Below, in pieces: positions 39,329-40,258 of a stretch of 40,258 nucleotides of DNA. Origin of the DNA: Arenimonas sp. (GTDB taxonomy: Bacteria; Pseudomonadota; Gammaproteobacteria; Xanthomonadales; Xanthomonadaceae). The notes under the pieces are model-generated. The model saw only the letters and a list, made by a program, of their open reading frames with translations. It was not told where the DNA came from and did no database searches. Position 1 is the stretch's first letter. Each line of letters opens with the position of its first letter. The translations under genes and the position numbers were made by a program. Location of the stretch: contig JAPLSJ010000086.1 in NCBI GenBank assembly GCA_026398695.1, forward strand, positions 1 through 40,258. The letters are read 5' to 3'.

Positions 39329-40195
39329 TCAGAACTGGTTGATCGGCAGCTTCAGGTAGCGCACGCCGTTGGCCTCGGGCTCGGGCAGGGCGCCGGCGCG
39401 GATGTTCACCTGCACGGCCGGCAGGATCAGCGCCGGCATGGACAGCGTGGCGTCGCGGGCGTTTCGCAGCTCGACGTAGCTGGCCTCGTCCACGCCTACG
39501 CGGACGTGGATGTTGCTGCGCTTCTGTTCGCCGATGGTGGTTTCGCAGCGCAACTCGCGGCCGCCGGGGCCGTAGTCGTGGCAGACGAACACGCGGGTGT
39601 CGTCGGGCAGTTCGTACAGGCGCTGGATCGACCGGTAAAGCGTGGCCGCGTCGCCGCCGGGGAAATCGCAGCGCGCGGTGCCGCCGTCGGGCATGAACAG
39701 CGAATCGCCGGTGAACAGCGCGTCGCCCACCAGGTAGGCATTGCTGTCGTTGGTGTGGCCGGGCACCGCGATGACGCGGCCCTCGAGCACGCCAATCGCG
39801 AACCGCTCGTCGTCGGAGAACAGGTGGTCGAACTGCGAACCGTCCACCGGGAAGTGTTCGCCCAGGTTGAAGATCGGCCGGAAGGTCTTCTGCACCTTGC
39901 GGATGCCCTCGCCGATGGCCAGTACCGCGTCGGGCAAGCGTGGCTTGAGCCAGTGGCCGGCGCTGAGGTGGTCGGCATGGGCGTGGGTTTCGATGATCCA
40001 GCGAACGCGCAGGCCCAGCTCGGTCACCGCCGACAGCACCGCCTGCGCCGAGGTGGTCGAGGTGCGGCCGGACTTGGGGTCGAAGTCCAGCACCGGGTCG
40101 ATGATCGCCGCGTCGCGGCTGGCGGGGTCGCTGACCAGATAGGTCCAGGTGTTGCTGTCGGCGTGGAAGAAGGGCAGCACGTCGGGCGCGGACAT
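39329..40195 (-). CDS. blh: MBL-fold persulfide dioxygenase-like hydrolase (Blh/ETHE1 family)
   Basis: A 288-aa metallo-beta-lactamase-fold protein. The metal motif HAHADH lies at 71-76. [26 protein letters not shown] and FVCHDYGP supply the remaining ligands, in the pattern of Blh (beta-lactamase-like hydrolase) of BigR operons. Those iron enzymes oxidise glutathione persulfide to sulfite. The ATG at 40195 is preceded by AGGAA. A CATAGT -10-like box and a motif shared with the rhodanese promoter lie directly upstream, so it is probably in the same regulon. The symbol is by family resemblance. Confidence 0.88.
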   Translation of the reverse strand: MSAPDVLPFFHADSNTWTYLVSDPASRDAAIIDPVLDFDPKSGRTSTTSAQAVLSAVTELGLRVRWIIETHAHADHLSAGHWLKPRLPDAVLAIGEGIRKVQKTFRPIFNLGEHFPVDGSQFDHLFSDDERFAIGVLEGRVIAVPGHTNDSNAYLVGDALFTGDSLFMPDGGTARCDFPGGDAATLYRSIQRLYELPDDTRVFVCHDYGPGGRELRCETTIGEQKRSNIHVRVGVDEASYVELRNARDATLSMPALILPAVQVNIRAGALPEPEANGVRYLKLPINQF

Positions 40196-40213
40196 GGCGG
40201 GGTTCCTGGCGGG

Positions 40214-40227
40214 ACTATGGTTGAAGT
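40214..40227. promoter_or_regulatory. Candidate regulatory site upstream of blh
   Basis: This 14-mer matches 33009-33022 at 11 of 14 positions and lies at a similar position and in the same orientation relative to a leftward gene. On the minus strand it includes CATAGT, a weak -10 box, preceded by TTCAAC. Confidence 0.4.
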
Positions 40228-40258
40228 TTACGCCGGCACGGGCGACGCCATCAGCCGG

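Overview
The window is chromosomal DNA of very high G+C content from a gammaproteobacterium, most likely of the Xanthomonadaceae/Lysobacteraceae (Lysobacter, Luteimonas or Pseudoxanthomonas type). This rests on gene order (rph-rdgB-hemW, yicC-gmk, rpoZ-spoT-ridA-recG, mrcA divergent from pilMNOPQ), a Xanthomonad-style REP hairpin and coding style. It is inference, since no rRNA or tRNA gene is present.

Layout. 1-6.5 kb: a membrane c-di-GMP enzyme (CHASE-PAS-GGDEF-EAL) converges on a DUF1631-PilZ-ApbE operon. 6.6-8.8 kb: a vitamin B12 receptor (btuB) under a cobalamin riboswitch. 8.8-11.3 kb: the rph-rdgB-hemW operon, divergent from yicC-gmk (11.4-12.9 kb). 12.9-13.35 kb: a non-coding, nested inverted-repeat element of about 486 bp. 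13.4-18.7 kb: rpoZ, a REP hairpin, spoT, ridA and recG. 18.7-21.6 kb: a nucleoside hydrolase, zinc-independent ribosomal protein L31 (type B) and citrate synthase. 21.6-24.7 kb: a nucleotidyltransferase-like protein and PBP1A, fused in frame by a C-terminal deletion in PBP1A. 24.9-30.0 kb: the type IV pilus operon pilMNOPQ behind a strong sigma-70-like promoter. 30.2-32.2 kb: transketolase.

32.2-40.2 kb is the most interesting part. It holds a reactive-sulfur island: an ArsR-family repressor with the two cysteines expected of a persulfide sensor (BigR/SqrR type) and a rhodanese on one strand. A divergent five-gene operon follows: sulfide:quinone oxidoreductase, a small DUF2892 membrane protein, an RND periplasmic adaptor, an RND permease and thioredoxin 2. 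A convergent BigR-like-hydrolase (persulfide dioxygenase family) gene closes it. A 14-base motif is shared (11/14) between the two leftward promoters of the island. The tight coupling of an RND pump to sulfide oxidation suggests export of a sulfur species or sulfide-stress product. That role is an inference and is the best candidate here for an undescribed system.

Most genes are ordinary housekeeping genes. The points to check first are the sulfur/RND island, the PBP1A deletion-fusion and the nested palindromic element.
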